Shown here piece after piece: positions 26,156 through 34,844 of a DNA stretch of 64,000 nucleotides. Position numbers and translations under genes: made by a program. The notes under the pieces are model-generated. The model was given only the letters and a program-made list of their open reading frames with translations, was not told the DNA's origin and did no database searches. Location: contig JACJXZ010000001.1 in the NCBI GenBank assembly GCA_020636375.1, positions 434,001 to 498,000 of the forward strand, in the 5' to 3' direction. This stretch comes from Lewinellaceae bacterium (GTDB taxonomy: Bacteria; Bacteroidota; Bacteroidia; Chitinophagales; Saprospiraceae). The stretch's first letter is position 1, and every line of letters starts with the position of its first letter.

Positions 26156-27664
26156 ATGCCCCCGCAAAAAGCCCTCCTCTTCAACCCCCGCAGCGCCAAC
26201 CACAAGGCCCGCATCCCCAACTCGGTGCTGCAGGTCGCCGCCAGCATCGACGGCCGTTACGAATGGGTGATCGTCGACGGCAACCTGGAGGACGCCCCTC
26301 AGGAAAAAATATTCAGCTATTTCCGGCAGGGCGGGTTCCGGTATTTCGGTTGCACGGTCATGCCCGGGCCGCAGTTGAAGCAGGCCATTCCCATCACCAA
26401 AGCGGTACGCGAACATTTTCCGGACATCATCAACATCTGGGGCGGCTACTTTCCTTCCAACCATCCGGAGGTAGTGCTGAAGTCCGGTTATGTTGACTTT
26501 GTGGTCAACGGGCCGGGGGATTACGCCTTTCCCCAACTGCTGGACGCCCTCAGCGAGGGAAAAAGCTGTGAACACATCCAAAGCCTGGCGTTTCTGAAAA
26601 ACGGAACGATGGTAAAAACACCAAAGGCAGCCCTCTACGCCTACGACGAGCTGCCTCCCCTGCCCTACGACAAACTCAACAGATTCTACTCCCTGCACAA
26701 ATACCTGGGCCGCAGCTTCCTCGGAGAGCGGACCATCGCCTACCACAGCAGCTTCGGCTGCCCGTTCCGCTGCGCCTTTTGCGCGGTGGTGCCCATCTAC
26801 GAAGCCCGCTGGAACGGCAAGTCTGCTGACAAAATCTACCAGGACGTCAAATACCTGAAGGAAACCTACGGCGGCGACGCCATCGAATTTCACGACAACA
26901 ACTTCTTCGTTTCGGAAAAAAGGACGGTAGCCTTTTCCGAACTCATCAAAAAAGAAGGCATGAACTGGTGGGGCGAAGCCCGGATCGACACCCTGGACCG
27001 CTACCAGGACAGCAGCCTGGCCCTCATGCGGGAGGCCGGCTGCCGCATGATCTTCTTCGGGGCCGAGTCGGGCAGCGACCAGCTGCTGCAATTCATGGAC
27101 AAGGGCGGCAAACAGAGCGGCAGTCAGATCCTGAGCTTCGCCCGGCGGCTGCGGAGGTTTGATATCATCCCGGAGTATTCCTTCGTCCTGGGCTGGCCGG
27201 CCGCCGGCGAACAGGAGGCTCTCCGGCAGGTGGAAGCGGAGATCAATTTCATAAGAAAAGTAAAAGAGGCCAACCCGGACACGGAGATCATTATCTACGT
27301 CTATAGCCCGGTGCCCACCGAAGGCTCGGAAATGTTCGAAAAGGCAAAACAACAGGGATTTTCTTTCCCCAGGAAACTGGAAGACTGGCTCGATCCGGCC
27401 TGGGAAAACTTCGACCTGCGCAAAAACCCGCTGACGCCCTGGCTTACCCCCAGGGTGACCGGCAAAATCCGCAACTTCGAGACAGTGCTCAACGCTTACT
27501 ACCCTACAGTGTCCGACATCAAGCTCAGCGGCCGGCAGCGCCGGGCTATTCGCATGGCGGCAAGCTGGCGCTACCAGTTGGGCCTGTACGGGTTTCCCTA
27601 CGAGCTGAAAGCCCTACAGCGCTTCTGGCTGAAGTACCGGCAGCCGGAGGTGGAAGGGTTTTGA
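26156..27664 (+). CDS. B12-binding-domain radical SAM protein (third of three)
   Basis: A 502-residue enzyme of the same broad class as those at 19230 and 21484. The N-domain includes NSVLQVAASIDGRYEWVIVD, HFPDIINIWGGYFPSNHPEV and DFVVNGPGDYAFPQLLDAL. The iron-sulfur motif is FGCPFRCAFC with Cys202, Cys206 and Cys209. Barrel motifs are IEFHDNNFFVSEKR, CRMIFFGAESGSDQLLQFM and PEYSFVLGWPAAGEQEALR. The C-terminal region (about 400-502) is longer and unlike the others. It is more divergent and stands alone after the AT-rich island. It begins the segment leading into a methyltransferase and a GT87-like membrane glycosyltransferase. The substrate is unknown. Confidence 0.85.
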   Translation: MPPQKALLFNPRSANHKARIPNSVLQVAASIDGRYEWVIVDGNLEDAPQEKIFSYFRQGGFRYFGCTVMPGPQLKQAIPITKAVREHFPDIINIWGGYFPSNHPEVVLKSGYVDFVVNGPGDYAFPQLLDALSEGKSCEHIQSLAFLKNGTMVKTPKAALYAYDELPPLPYDKLNRFYSLHKYLGRSFLGERTIAYHSSFGCPFRCAFCAVVPIYEARWNGKSADKIYQDVKYLKETYGGDAIEFHDNNFFVSEKRTVAFSELIKKEGMNWWGEARIDTLDRYQDSSLALMREAGCRMIFFGAESGSDQLLQFMDKGGKQSGSQILSFARRLRRFDIIPEYSFVLGWPAAGEQEALRQVEAEINFIRKVKEANPDTEIIIYVYSPVPTEGSEMFEKAKQQGFSFPRKLEDWLDPAWENFDLRKNPLTPWLTPRVTGKIRNFETVLNAYYPTVSDIKLSGRQRRAIRMAASWRYQLGLYGFPYELKALQRFWLKYRQPEVEGF

Positions 27665-27845
27665 TGTTTGATGTGCGATGTGCTGGGAGCCTGCGGCAGG
27701 GATGTTCCCCGGCGAATCAAATATTTTACCCGGCTTGAAAGAGACGGGCACAAATCAAAAATCGAACATCAAAAGTTGACTTCTGGCAGAAAGGCTATAT
27801 TGCCTGATATTCCCCAAAAACACCTTATACTCAACATGACATAAG

Positions 27846-28061
27846 AAATATTGAGTCCGCTCCGGAAAGTCCCCTAAATGAGTGAATGCCCGCCTTCGCC
27901 AGGCTTCGGCAGATGAGAAGTGAGGGACTGAATGAGTGAATAAATATAAAATATGTATTGTTTTTAAAATCAAAATTTATTACATAGTTGATTCTATTCA
28001 CTCATTCGCTAAGTCACTCCTTCACTCCCTCTCCGGGGTTTCCGGAGTGCCCTCAATATTT
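27846..28061. repeat. 216-bp imperfect palindromic spacer with ATTCACTCATT words
   Basis: AAATATTGAG (27846-27855) pairs with CTCAATATTT (28052-28061), CTCCGGAAA (27860-27868) with TTTCCGGAG (28039-28047), and AATGAGTGAATA (27931-27942) with TATTCACTCATT (27995-28006). The element fills the gap between the third radical SAM gene and the methyltransferase at 28077, ending just upstream of that start codon. The octamer ATTCACTC recurs as a tandem repeat at 36091-36138. It may be a terminator, a relic of a small mobile element or a structured leader. Confidence 0.6.
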
Positions 28062-28076
28062 AATCCATCCAACCCC

Positions 28077-28745
28077 ATGCGCAGATTCCTCCGCATCCTC
28101 CTCCACCGGTTCTACCGCCCTCTTTTGCAGCGCTACCTGCGGAAGGGCCGTTCCTATCGCTATTCGGGCCTCCGCCTGTTCATCCCGGCGGGCGTGTTCC
28201 ACCCGGCATTTTTCGGCAGCACCAGGGTGATGGCAGCCTTCCTTCAGGACCAGGAACTGCAGGGCAGGCCCCTGCTGGAAATAGGCTGTGGCAGCGGCCT
28301 GTTGTCGCTGATCGCAGCCGGAAAGGGTGCCGAGGTGACGGCGTTGGACATCAACCCCGCCGCCGTAACCTGCTGCCGGGATAATGCCGCCCGCAACGGA
28401 CTGCCCCTGCAGGCTCTTCAGTCGGACCTGTTCGACGAACTGGCAGCCCGGCGGTTTGACGTCATCCTGTCCAATCCGCCTTATTTCGATGGCGAACCGG
28501 AAAGCGCCGCCGCCACCGCCTGGTACACGGGGGAGGGCCATCGTTTTTTTCGGCGCTTTTTCGGGCGGTTGCCCGAATACGCCCACCCCGGAAGCCGGGT
28601 ATGGCTGATCCTGTCGGAGTCCTGCAACCTGGAAGCCATAGAGACCATCGCCCGGCAGCACCGGTATGCGCTAAGCCCTGTATTCCGGCGCCGCAGGCTA
28701 TTTGAGGATTTCGTCCTTTTTGAGGCCCAGCCCTCAGAAGAATAA
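28077..28745 (+). CDS. SAM-dependent methyltransferase with an NPPY motif
   Basis: A 222-residue enzyme. The start at 28077 (MRRFLRILLHRFYRPLLQRY) is chosen because an in-frame ATG at 27936 would translate the palindromic spacer. Motif I is LLEIGCGSGLLSLIAAGKG, then VTALDINPAAV, and VILSNPPYFDGEPE carries the NPPY motif of amino-methylating enzymes such as PrmC, RlmG/RsmC and N6-adenine methyltransferases. The short N-terminus differs from PrmC. The 35-bp gap to the GT87-like gene suggests an operon. It may be a general protein or RNA methyltransferase carried in the locus rather than a glycan enzyme. Confidence 0.78.
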   Translation: MRRFLRILLHRFYRPLLQRYLRKGRSYRYSGLRLFIPAGVFHPAFFGSTRVMAAFLQDQELQGRPLLEIGCGSGLLSLIAAGKGAEVTALDINPAAVTCCRDNAARNGLPLQALQSDLFDELAARRFDVILSNPPYFDGEPESAAATAWYTGEGHRFFRRFFGRLPEYAHPGSRVWLILSESCNLEAIETIARQHRYALSPVFRRRRLFEDFVLFEAQPSEE

Positions 28746-28780
28746 CTTTCTGAAGCAGCAAAGCAGAATCAGAGCAAAAC

Positions 28781-30373
28781 ATGAAACCGAACCGGCAAAA
28801 TTGGTTGTGTTCCTACAGCCTCCTGAGCACAGGAATCTTCCTGGGCATGGGGCTTTTGCTGCTCTGGCAAAGCCACCGGGCCCCTTTCGGAGACTACGCT
28901 AATTACTACTACGCCAGCCGGATGTTGCTGGATGGACAGTTTAGCAATGAGGTGTACGATCCTTACAGCTTCAACACCATGGCCAACCGCCTTTCCCCTT
29001 ACCCTGTTTTTGTCAATTATACGCCCGTGCCGCCCGCCAGCGTGCCGGCTTACTTGCCCTTTGCGTCGATCCGCCCGGTGGAGCTTTCCAAAGTGCTTTT
29101 CGGCCTGCTGGGCTTGCTGTTGTTCTGCCGGTCGTACTTCCGGCTGGCGCACCGGCTGAAACTGGATGAACAGCGGCGGCTCCTCCTGGTTCCCTTTATT
29201 TTGTCCGCCCCCTTGCTCAACAATTTCCAGCAGGGCCAGTCCTACCTTTGGCTGGTGGCCTTCCTGACAGAAGGATTCCTGGCCTGGCAAAAAGGGCGGA
29301 CAGCGCCGGCAGCAATGTTCTGGGCCGTCCCCATAACCCTTAAGCTCTTCCCGGCCATCCTGCTGCTGTTCCTGCTGCTGGAAAAGGATTTCCGGTGTTT
29401 TTTCCTGACGCTCGCCTTTACCGCCATCCTCTCGCTTTTGCCGATGCTCTTTTTTTCGCCCCTCATCACCGAAAATTACTTTCTGGAGATCGTCCCCCGC
29501 CTGTTCCGGGGCGAGATCAACGATCCCTTTTCTATTCTATACCAATCCGGACGGGCGCTGCTCTTTAATGCCTTCATCCCGGACGCACACCTCAACCCGC
29601 AGCCATGGGCCGACCTGCCTGGCCTGGCTTTGGCCGGCAACCTCCTCTTGCAGGTGATCGTCCTCGCATCGGCTGTCTTTCTGATGCAGGAAAAAAAAGT
29701 GGATGCTTTTTCCCGTTTTGCCGTGGCTTTTCTGGCTGGCCTGCTCCTTACCGGTTATGGCTCCAGCTACAGCCTGGTGTTGCTCCTGCTGCCCCTGCTC
29801 GCCTTGCCGGTTTTGATGAAAGGCCGCCCATTATGGCAGGCGGCCGGATGGCTGCTGATTGCACTGGCCGCCAATGTTCCGGTTTACCAGCTCCACGGCC
29901 AGCCGCTGGGGTTCCAGTTTCCCCGCCTATATGCTTTGCTGACGTTGCTAGCGTTGCTCCTGTTGGCGGTTCGGCCGGCGATGCGGCAGGCGCCCATCGG
30001 GGTTATAGCTTTTCTGTTCACCTTAAAGGGATTGTTTAGTTCCCCGGCATTTCCAACCGAAGGCGCCTATTACCTGCCGGACGGGCGTTACGGCATCATC
30101 CACGATTACGAAACCGGAAGCGAGGGGTTGAGGCTGCAGCACTTCAATGAGTTGGGCGCCCAGCAAACGGTTTTTGCCACCCAGGATAAAATCCAATTCT
30201 CGCCGGATCTGAAAATAAAAGCAGGGCAGGTTTTCTGGAAGGGCAGCCAGCTCACCTGCTCCAGGAGCCAAAAACGGAGGCCCGCTTTGCTCGGCGAACA
30301 CTATGTTCTTTATCTTTCCGACGAAGGGAGAGGAGTTGGTTTTTTCACGCTTCGCAAAATCCGGCTACCATGA
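28781..30373 (+). CDS. GT87-type (DUF2029) membrane glycosyltransferase
   Basis: A 530-residue polytopic membrane protein with about ten predicted helices. The N-terminus has GDYANYYYASRMLLDGQF and VYDPYSFN, the DF/Y-A-G pattern of DUF2029/GT87 polyprenyl-phosphate-mannose-dependent transferases, and LLNNFQQGQSYLWLVAFL and ITLKLFPAILLLF are further family hallmarks. A soluble C-terminal part (residues about 425-530) follows the last helix. Such enzymes add a sugar from a lipid-phosphate donor on the outer face of the inner membrane. It lies 35 bp after the methyltransferase. Placement in the polysaccharide locus fits glycan decoration; donor and acceptor are unknown. Confidence 0.75.
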   Translation: MKPNRQNWLCSYSLLSTGIFLGMGLLLLWQSHRAPFGDYANYYYASRMLLDGQFSNEVYDPYSFNTMANRLSPYPVFVNYTPVPPASVPAYLPFASIRPVELSKVLFGLLGLLLFCRSYFRLAHRLKLDEQRRLLLVPFILSAPLLNNFQQGQSYLWLVAFLTEGFLAWQKGRTAPAAMFWAVPITLKLFPAILLLFLLLEKDFRCFFLTLAFTAILSLLPMLFFSPLITENYFLEIVPRLFRGEINDPFSILYQSGRALLFNAFIPDAHLNPQPWADLPGLALAGNLLLQVIVLASAVFLMQEKKVDAFSRFAVAFLAGLLLTGYGSSYSLVLLLLPLLALPVLMKGRPLWQAAGWLLIALAANVPVYQLHGQPLGFQFPRLYALLTLLALLLLAVRPAMRQAPIGVIAFLFTLKGLFSSPAFPTEGAYYLPDGRYGIIHDYETGSEGLRLQHFNELGAQQTVFATQDKIQFSPDLKIKAGQVFWKGSQLTCSRSQKRRPALLGEHYVLYLSDEGRGVGFFTLRKIRLP

Positions 30374-30436
30374 GGTTTATACCGGCAGCGGGCCGATATT
30401 CAGTTCAGCCGCAGGCAGGACCATATCCAAAGCGAG

Positions 30437-30676
30437 TTGTTATACATCAGTTTCATGGAACCCTCCGTTCGCGTCATTGCCCGGGAATGGGGGTGGAATA
30501 AAGAAGAAGTGGAAACCCGCCTTCAAGGTTCCCCCAGTCATGTATACAACGAATTCCCCCAGTTGGGTGCCTTGTATCACCGGCGGCGGGTGGACTCCCT
30601 GGCACCCTACCAGACGCTCCGGGTTCCGGACAGCGCCCGGGAACCGAACGCAGGGGAGCCGGATTATTTTAGGTGA
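30437..30676 (+). CDS. Possible small protein or C-terminal remnant after the GT87 gene
   Basis: An open frame runs on without a stop directly after the TGA at 30371-30373, in the same frame, to 30676. Its composition is protein-like (FMEPSVRVIAREWGWNKEEV, RRRVDSLAPYQTLRVP). The only early start is TTG at 30437, with an ATG at 30455. I recognise no family. It could be a small gene, a fragment of a lost neighbour, or a C-terminal extension cut off by a nonsense change. The G-rich tract begins right after its stop. Confidence 0.35.
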   Translation: MLYISFMEPSVRVIAREWGWNKEEVETRLQGSPSHVYNEFPQLGALYHRRRVDSLAPYQTLRVPDSAREPNAGEPDYFR

Positions 30677-30770
30677 GGGTTTTGGGTTTTGGGTTTTTGG
30701 TTTTTGGTTTTTGGGTTTTGGGTTTTGGGGGTTGGGTTTTGGGGGTTGGGTTTTGGGTTTTGGGGGTTTG
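30674..30770 (+). repeat. G-rich GGGTTTT tract, G-quadruplex-capable
   Basis: About 97 bp of GGG/GGGGG runs separated by T4-T5 or single TT spacers on the plus strand, similar in texture to T4G4 telomere repeats. At least ten G-runs of three or more are present. It lies between convergent genes and is followed by four GCGAACA-type words. It is neither coding nor inverted. Confidence 0.75.
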
Positions 30771-30806
30771 CAAGGGGCGAACAGCGAACAGCGAACAGCA
30801 AACAAC

Positions 30807-31718
30807 CTAACGCCCTCGTTCCTCTACTGCCCGTATCCGCTTCCGGAAGGCGGCCAGGATAACCCGCTGGTGGTCGTTGGGATGGTTCTTCGACTCGCCC
30901 GGCGTCGCCCGAAGATCGTGGTCGAAGTATTGCATGGGAAACCCGCTGCGTTGAAACTTCCGCCTCCACCACCAGACGGTGAGGCGGCGCAGGGCGTGGT
31001 TGACGCTGATGCCCCATTTGCCGGAAAAAAGCCATTCCATCCATAGTTTGAGGCGGGAGTGCCTTTCTGAAATCCGGCCGTTCAGGGCAAGGACGGGGTC
31101 GTGGTTGGGGAAATAGGCGCGCACCCAGCGGTTGGCCTCGTAGAACGCCCGCTGCGTAGAGGCCCCGAACAAAGGGATCACGGTGATGCTCTCCAGGGCC
31201 GTGTAGTAATTCTTGTCCTTCAGTTCCAGTTCTTCTTCGTCGAGGAAATAGTTCATGCAAAACCCGTTTTGCCGGCCAAACAGGAAGGTCAGCTTTTTGA
31301 AGAGGTGGAGTAGGCTGCGGCAGATCCACAGCCGCCCGGAGCGGGCAATGATGAAGTAATCGATGTCGGCGTTCTCATCGGCTGAATATTTGGACAGGGA
31401 GCCGGAGATGCTCACGGCGCGCACAAAAGGAAACTGGCTGATCAGGCGAGCGTTGCGGACAGCCTCTTTCATCATGGCGCTCGATATTTTATGGTTTTCT
31501 TCCCGTTTTGCCACCCATTCGGCTCTGGGCCGGGCCATGAAGTACCCTTCGTAAACCCAGGCGCGCTGCTCGGCCAGAAGTTCCTGCAGCGCCGCGTTTA
31601 CTTCCTGTACTCTGGTTTTTACGCCACAGAACCGGTGGACTTCTTCCTGCCGCAAGGGAAAGGAAAAAATATCGAAGTACAACAAGGCCTTGACCACAGC
31701 ATTTTTCAGGTCCTCCAT
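30807..31718 (-). CDS. Nucleotidyltransferase-fold protein of the polysaccharide locus
   Basis: A 303-residue cytosolic protein. The start at 31718 (MEDLKNAVVKALLYFDIFSF) is preferred; an in-frame ATG at 31847 would overlap the sugar transferase gene deeply. Residues 1-70 look like a winged-helix (YFDIFSFPLRQEEV ... ARPRAEWVAKR). GSLSK at 106-110 and DID at 118-120 form the GS-x-D-x-D core of the Pol-beta nucleotidyltransferase superfamily (VSISGSLSKYSADENADIDY). The rest is helical and basic near the C-terminus. It is the last gene of the minus-strand glycan operon, 38 bp after the sugar transferase. Transfer of a nucleotide to an unknown acceptor is inferred. Confidence 0.65.
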   Translation of the reverse strand: MEDLKNAVVKALLYFDIFSFPLRQEEVHRFCGVKTRVQEVNAALQELLAEQRAWVYEGYFMARPRAEWVAKREENHKISSAMMKEAVRNARLISQFPFVRAVSISGSLSKYSADENADIDYFIIARSGRLWICRSLLHLFKKLTFLFGRQNGFCMNYFLDEEELELKDKNYYTALESITVIPLFGASTQRAFYEANRWVRAYFPNHDPVLALNGRISERHSRLKLWMEWLFSGKWGISVNHALRRLTVWWWRRKFQRSGFPMQYFDHDLRATPGESKNHPNDHQRVILAAFRKRIRAVEERGR

Positions 31719-31756
31719 TCGTATTCTGTAATGATTAAACTTTTGCCCGGCTCCTT

Positions 31757-32476
31757 TCACAACGGATGCCCGGGCCCTTTTGCCATTCCCTGCATAAACA
31801 AGCGGATCGTCCGGTACATAATACAAAATTCCAAACCCATTGACCATTGCCGGATGTAAAAAAGATCGAGCCGCAGGCGGCCCCGGAGTTTATGCCGGGA
31901 ACTGACCTGGCCCTCGTACCCCCGGACCTGCGCCAGGCCGGTGATGCCAGGCAATACGGCATGCCTCAGGCAATAATCCCTTCCTAGTTCCCGGCTGAAA
32001 GCCCGGTGGTCGCTGATCATATGTGGCCGTGGGCCCACGATGCTCATATCTCCTTTCAGGACATTGATAAACTGGGGCAGTTCGTCCAGCTTGTGGCAAC
32101 GCAGCCAGTATCCCAGCCGGGTAGGCAGGCGCTCTTCGCCCGCTTTTGCCCGGCCCATGGTCCGAAGCTTGATGCAATGAAAAGGGCGGCCCCATCTGCC
32201 GATCCGTTTCTGGACGAAAAAAACCGGCACCCCCGTATCGGCCAGGACGAGCAGGCACAACAACGGCATCAGCCAGGATAAGACAAAAAACAGGGCAAAC
32301 AGGGAGAGCGATACATCCACCGCCCGTTTCAGGTATCGGTAAGGAAAACAGGCCAGCCTGCTCCCCATGTCCTTCGCGGAACTCCACACGCCTGTTTGCT
32401 GCCCCAACGGGCCGCGCAGCGCAGCGCCCGGCCCGTCAGGCCCCGGTGCCGGTTGAGGGAATTTCGGGATTTTCAT
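31757..32476 (-). CDS. Initiating sugar-phosphate transferase (bacterial sugar transferase)
   Basis: A 239-residue protein of the WcaJ/WbaP C-domain family (PF02397). After a variable N-terminus come the membrane hairpin KRAVDVSLSLFALFFVLSW, the family motif CIKLRTMGRAKAGEE, and RCHKLDELPQFINVLKGDMS followed by IVGPRPHM and LPGITGLAQVRG. It would load the first sugar-1-phosphate onto undecaprenyl phosphate at the inner membrane, starting the repeat unit. The annotated start overlaps the end of the O-antigen ligase-like gene by 41 bp; an alternative Met at 32368 removes the overlap. It lacks the N-terminal helices of WbaP, as in PglC-type short forms. Sugar specificity cannot be read. Confidence 0.9.
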   Translation of the reverse strand: MKIPKFPQPAPGPDGPGAALRGPLGQQTGVWSSAKDMGSRLACFPYRYLKRAVDVSLSLFALFFVLSWLMPLLCLLVLADTGVPVFFVQKRIGRWGRPFHCIKLRTMGRAKAGEERLPTRLGYWLRCHKLDELPQFINVLKGDMSIVGPRPHMISDHRAFSRELGRDYCLRHAVLPGITGLAQVRGYEGQVSSRHKLRGRLRLDLFYIRQWSMGLEFCIMYRTIRLFMQGMAKGPGHPL

Positions 32477-33728
32477 AGTTTATGCTTGAATATAGTGCCG
32501 AAAGAAAAAATGCAAAAAAAACGACGCCGCGCTGCCGTTCCAGCACGCTTTCAAAAAGAGAAAAAGAAGCGACGGCCAGCACCAGCCACAGGAGGGGGAA
32601 AAGGATGCCCTCCCGCAGCCCCGCCCGCCAGCCCAGAGCCAGCAGCCACAGCCAGGCAGCCAGGGCAGGCAGGCCCGCCTGTAGCCAGGTTTCCATGTAT
32701 TGGTTGTGCAGGCTGTAATTCAGGTATCCGGTATCGCCCAGCTCCGGGTTGCCGTGGTATAGGTTGTGCCTCAAAATCAGGCTGTTCATTTCCGACCGGA
32801 CGTCCCCCACTCCCAGGCCCGCCGCCCAGGCCTGGTTTTCCTCCAGCGCCTGCCAGCCGAACCTGAGCAACAACAGCCGCAGAGTCAGCCCGTTAAATGG
32901 CGTATCCCAGCGAAATTGTTCCTGCTGTAACACCTCGAACCGGGAATCGACAAGTTCCCGGAACCGCCCCTGGTTGACCAGCACGGCCAACAGCGCAAAC
33001 GCCAGGAACAGAATACCCCATACCCGGTTTCTGACGCCTCCCAAACCGCCCCGCCCCTTTCGCCCGAGGTTCAGCCTCGCCACCCCGTAAACCACGGCCA
33101 GCAAAATGAACAGGCGCGAAGACAATAAAACGATGCCTAAAGCCAGGGTTCCCCAAACCAGCCCTTTTATCCACGCCTGCTTTATAAAGGAAAAGGCCTT
33201 CTCCCGAACGAGAAAATCAAAAAAAACCAAGCTCATAAATACGTAGAGCGAAAGGTATACGGCATTAAATTCATCGAGCACCCAACCGAGGCGGTGATAG
33301 AAAAAAACAGAAACATCTCCTGCCGCAGGGTACTGTCCCACCGCGTGTGCCAGCGCCGCCCAGAGGGCGAGAACACATGCGCCCACCAGGCAGAGCATGG
33401 CCTGCCGGACAAAGCGCCAACTGAGCTGCCCGTCCAGGGCCGCCAATACAGGAAATGCCACCAGGGTAAATTTTTTTTCCAGGACAAAGGCGGCCCGTGA
33501 CAGGTCAGCTGACCAGAACGCTGAAAAAGCGGTAAAGGCATAGAGCGCCAGAAAGGGAAAAACCCATTTTTGTTTCAAAGCCTTCCGGAACCGCCCCTTC
33601 AGGCCAGGCTGCAGCAGTACGGCCACCCCATACAGGATGACCACATAAGTGTTGCCCCGCTCCCAGAAACATAAGGTAAAGGGGATCAGGAGAAAACAGG
33701 CCTTTCCTATTTTTGGAAGCAGGTTCAA
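32436..33728 (-). CDS. O-antigen ligase/polymerase-like membrane protein
   Basis: A 430-residue polytopic membrane protein with about eleven helices and a large soluble loop near residues 270-350. SAFWSADLSRAAFVLEKKFT near the N-terminus and AAGLGVGDVRSEMNSL plus LHNQYMETWLQAGLPALAAW in the C-terminal part are typical of the Wzy_C/O-antigen ligase family (PF04932). It either polymerises lipid-linked repeats or ligates the finished chain. Its start overlaps the stop of the glycosyltransferase gene by 4 bp (ATGA). A second Wzy-like protein at 36136 suggests one polymerase and one ligase. Confidence 0.82.
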   Translation of the reverse strand: MNLLPKIGKACFLLIPFTLCFWERGNTYVVILYGVAVLLQPGLKGRFRKALKQKWVFPFLALYAFTAFSAFWSADLSRAAFVLEKKFTLVAFPVLAALDGQLSWRFVRQAMLCLVGACVLALWAALAHAVGQYPAAGDVSVFFYHRLGWVLDEFNAVYLSLYVFMSLVFFDFLVREKAFSFIKQAWIKGLVWGTLALGIVLLSSRLFILLAVVYGVARLNLGRKGRGGLGGVRNRVWGILFLAFALLAVLVNQGRFRELVDSRFEVLQQEQFRWDTPFNGLTLRLLLLRFGWQALEENQAWAAGLGVGDVRSEMNSLILRHNLYHGNPELGDTGYLNYSLHNQYMETWLQAGLPALAAWLWLLALGWRAGLREGILFPLLWLVLAVASFSLFESVLERQRGVVFFAFFLSALYSSINYENPEIPSTGTGA

Positions 33729-34750
33729 ATGCTGATTTTTGGTTTAGCGTGCTTTAAAAAAAGTGCTTCATAGCTGTCAGCCACCCTCTGCCAGCTGTAT
33801 TCCGTCTTTGCCTTCTGCCGGTTATGTTCTGCCCACGCTTTGGCGCGCTCCTGATGGTACGGCCAGCCGGCAAGCAAGCGGCTGATGTCTCCACTGGCCT
33901 TAAAATAAAAAGCCTGCTCTTCTAAAACTGACCGGTTAAAGACATTATCGTGGGCACAAATGGGAACGCCGCAGGCCATCGCCTCCAACAAGGACGGGTT
34001 GGTGCCCCCAACCGAATGGCCGTGAAAGTATAGCCGGGCGAAACTCCGCAGGCTGTTCACGACATCCGGCTCGAAAATGCCCCCCGGAAACCGAACCCGG
34101 CCATTGCCCCCGTAACGGTTCTCCAAATACCTGCCGTTGCGGGTGTCCGTATCGCCTACCACCAGGATCGGCAAAAGGCCCTCACCATCCAGCACCCCCT
34201 CGATAACCGGTTCCAGGTTGTTTTCCGGAACCATCCGGGCAATTGCCAGGTAATACTGTCCGGGATCAACTTCAAAACGGGCGAGGGCCTTCTCATCTCT
34301 TGCCGGCACTGCCGGCGCGCCGTAGGGAATATATTCGGCAAAACGCCGACAGGCGCGTTCCAGGTGAGATGAAATGGCTTTCGAATCGGCTACCAGCACA
34401 TCCCCCTGATGGGCAGCCAGCCGTTCCATCCACCGCAGGAAGTACCTTACCGGCAAAGAATACTTAGTCCTCTTCCATTCCAGCCCATCCATATGTATGA
34501 TGTTCACCGGACCGGAAGGCCAGGCCATAAACCAGATGGCATTGCTGGTGTATCCCAACTGCAGTAAAATATCAAAACCTCGCCTGCGCGCATCCAGCAG
34601 GCAAAAAAAGTCGTAGATGAACTGCCCGAATGTCCCCAACCTGCCTTCCGGGTCCGGCTGGCGAAGAAGGCGAACGCCTTTCCAGCACTCCCCGGCAAAC
34701 GGGTGCCGGGATGACTGGTACACCCATACCTGATGGCCCCGGCCCACCAT
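33725..34750 (-). CDS. GT1/DUF1972-type glycosyltransferase; true N-terminus probably upstream
   Basis: From the first ATG (34750) the product is 341 residues: GHQVWVYQSSRH, a Rossmann N-domain with VNIIHMDGLEWKRTKYS, then a GT-B C-domain with YYLAIARMVPENNLEPVIEG and GGTNPSLLEAMACGVPICAH. Just upstream in the same frame, 34751-34831 encodes KIGILGCRGIPNRYGGYEQF and AQHLGEE, the classic DUF1972 start, so the real protein should begin near 34834. No ATG, GTG or TTG is in frame there; the tract is CAACAA-word repeat and a C6 run. The start may be a rare CTG near 34869, or the region carries an indel. Rhamnosyl-type transfer is known in the family; donor unknown. Confidence 0.85.
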   Translation of the reverse strand: MVGRGHQVWVYQSSRHPFAGECWKGVRLLRQPDPEGRLGTFGQFIYDFFCLLDARRRGFDILLQLGYTSNAIWFMAWPSGPVNIIHMDGLEWKRTKYSLPVRYFLRWMERLAAHQGDVLVADSKAISSHLERACRRFAEYIPYGAPAVPARDEKALARFEVDPGQYYLAIARMVPENNLEPVIEGVLDGEGLLPILVVGDTDTRNGRYLENRYGGNGRVRFPGGIFEPDVVNSLRSFARLYFHGHSVGGTNPSLLEAMACGVPICAHDNVFNRSVLEEQAFYFKASGDISRLLAGWPYHQERAKAWAEHNRQKAKTEYSWQRVADSYEALFLKHAKPKISI

Positions 34751-34844
34751 TTCTTCGCCCAGGTGCTGGGCAAACTGCTCATACCCGCCGTAACGGTTGG
34801 GGATGCCCCGACAGCCCAGGATGCCGATCTTTAGGGGGGCGCTG

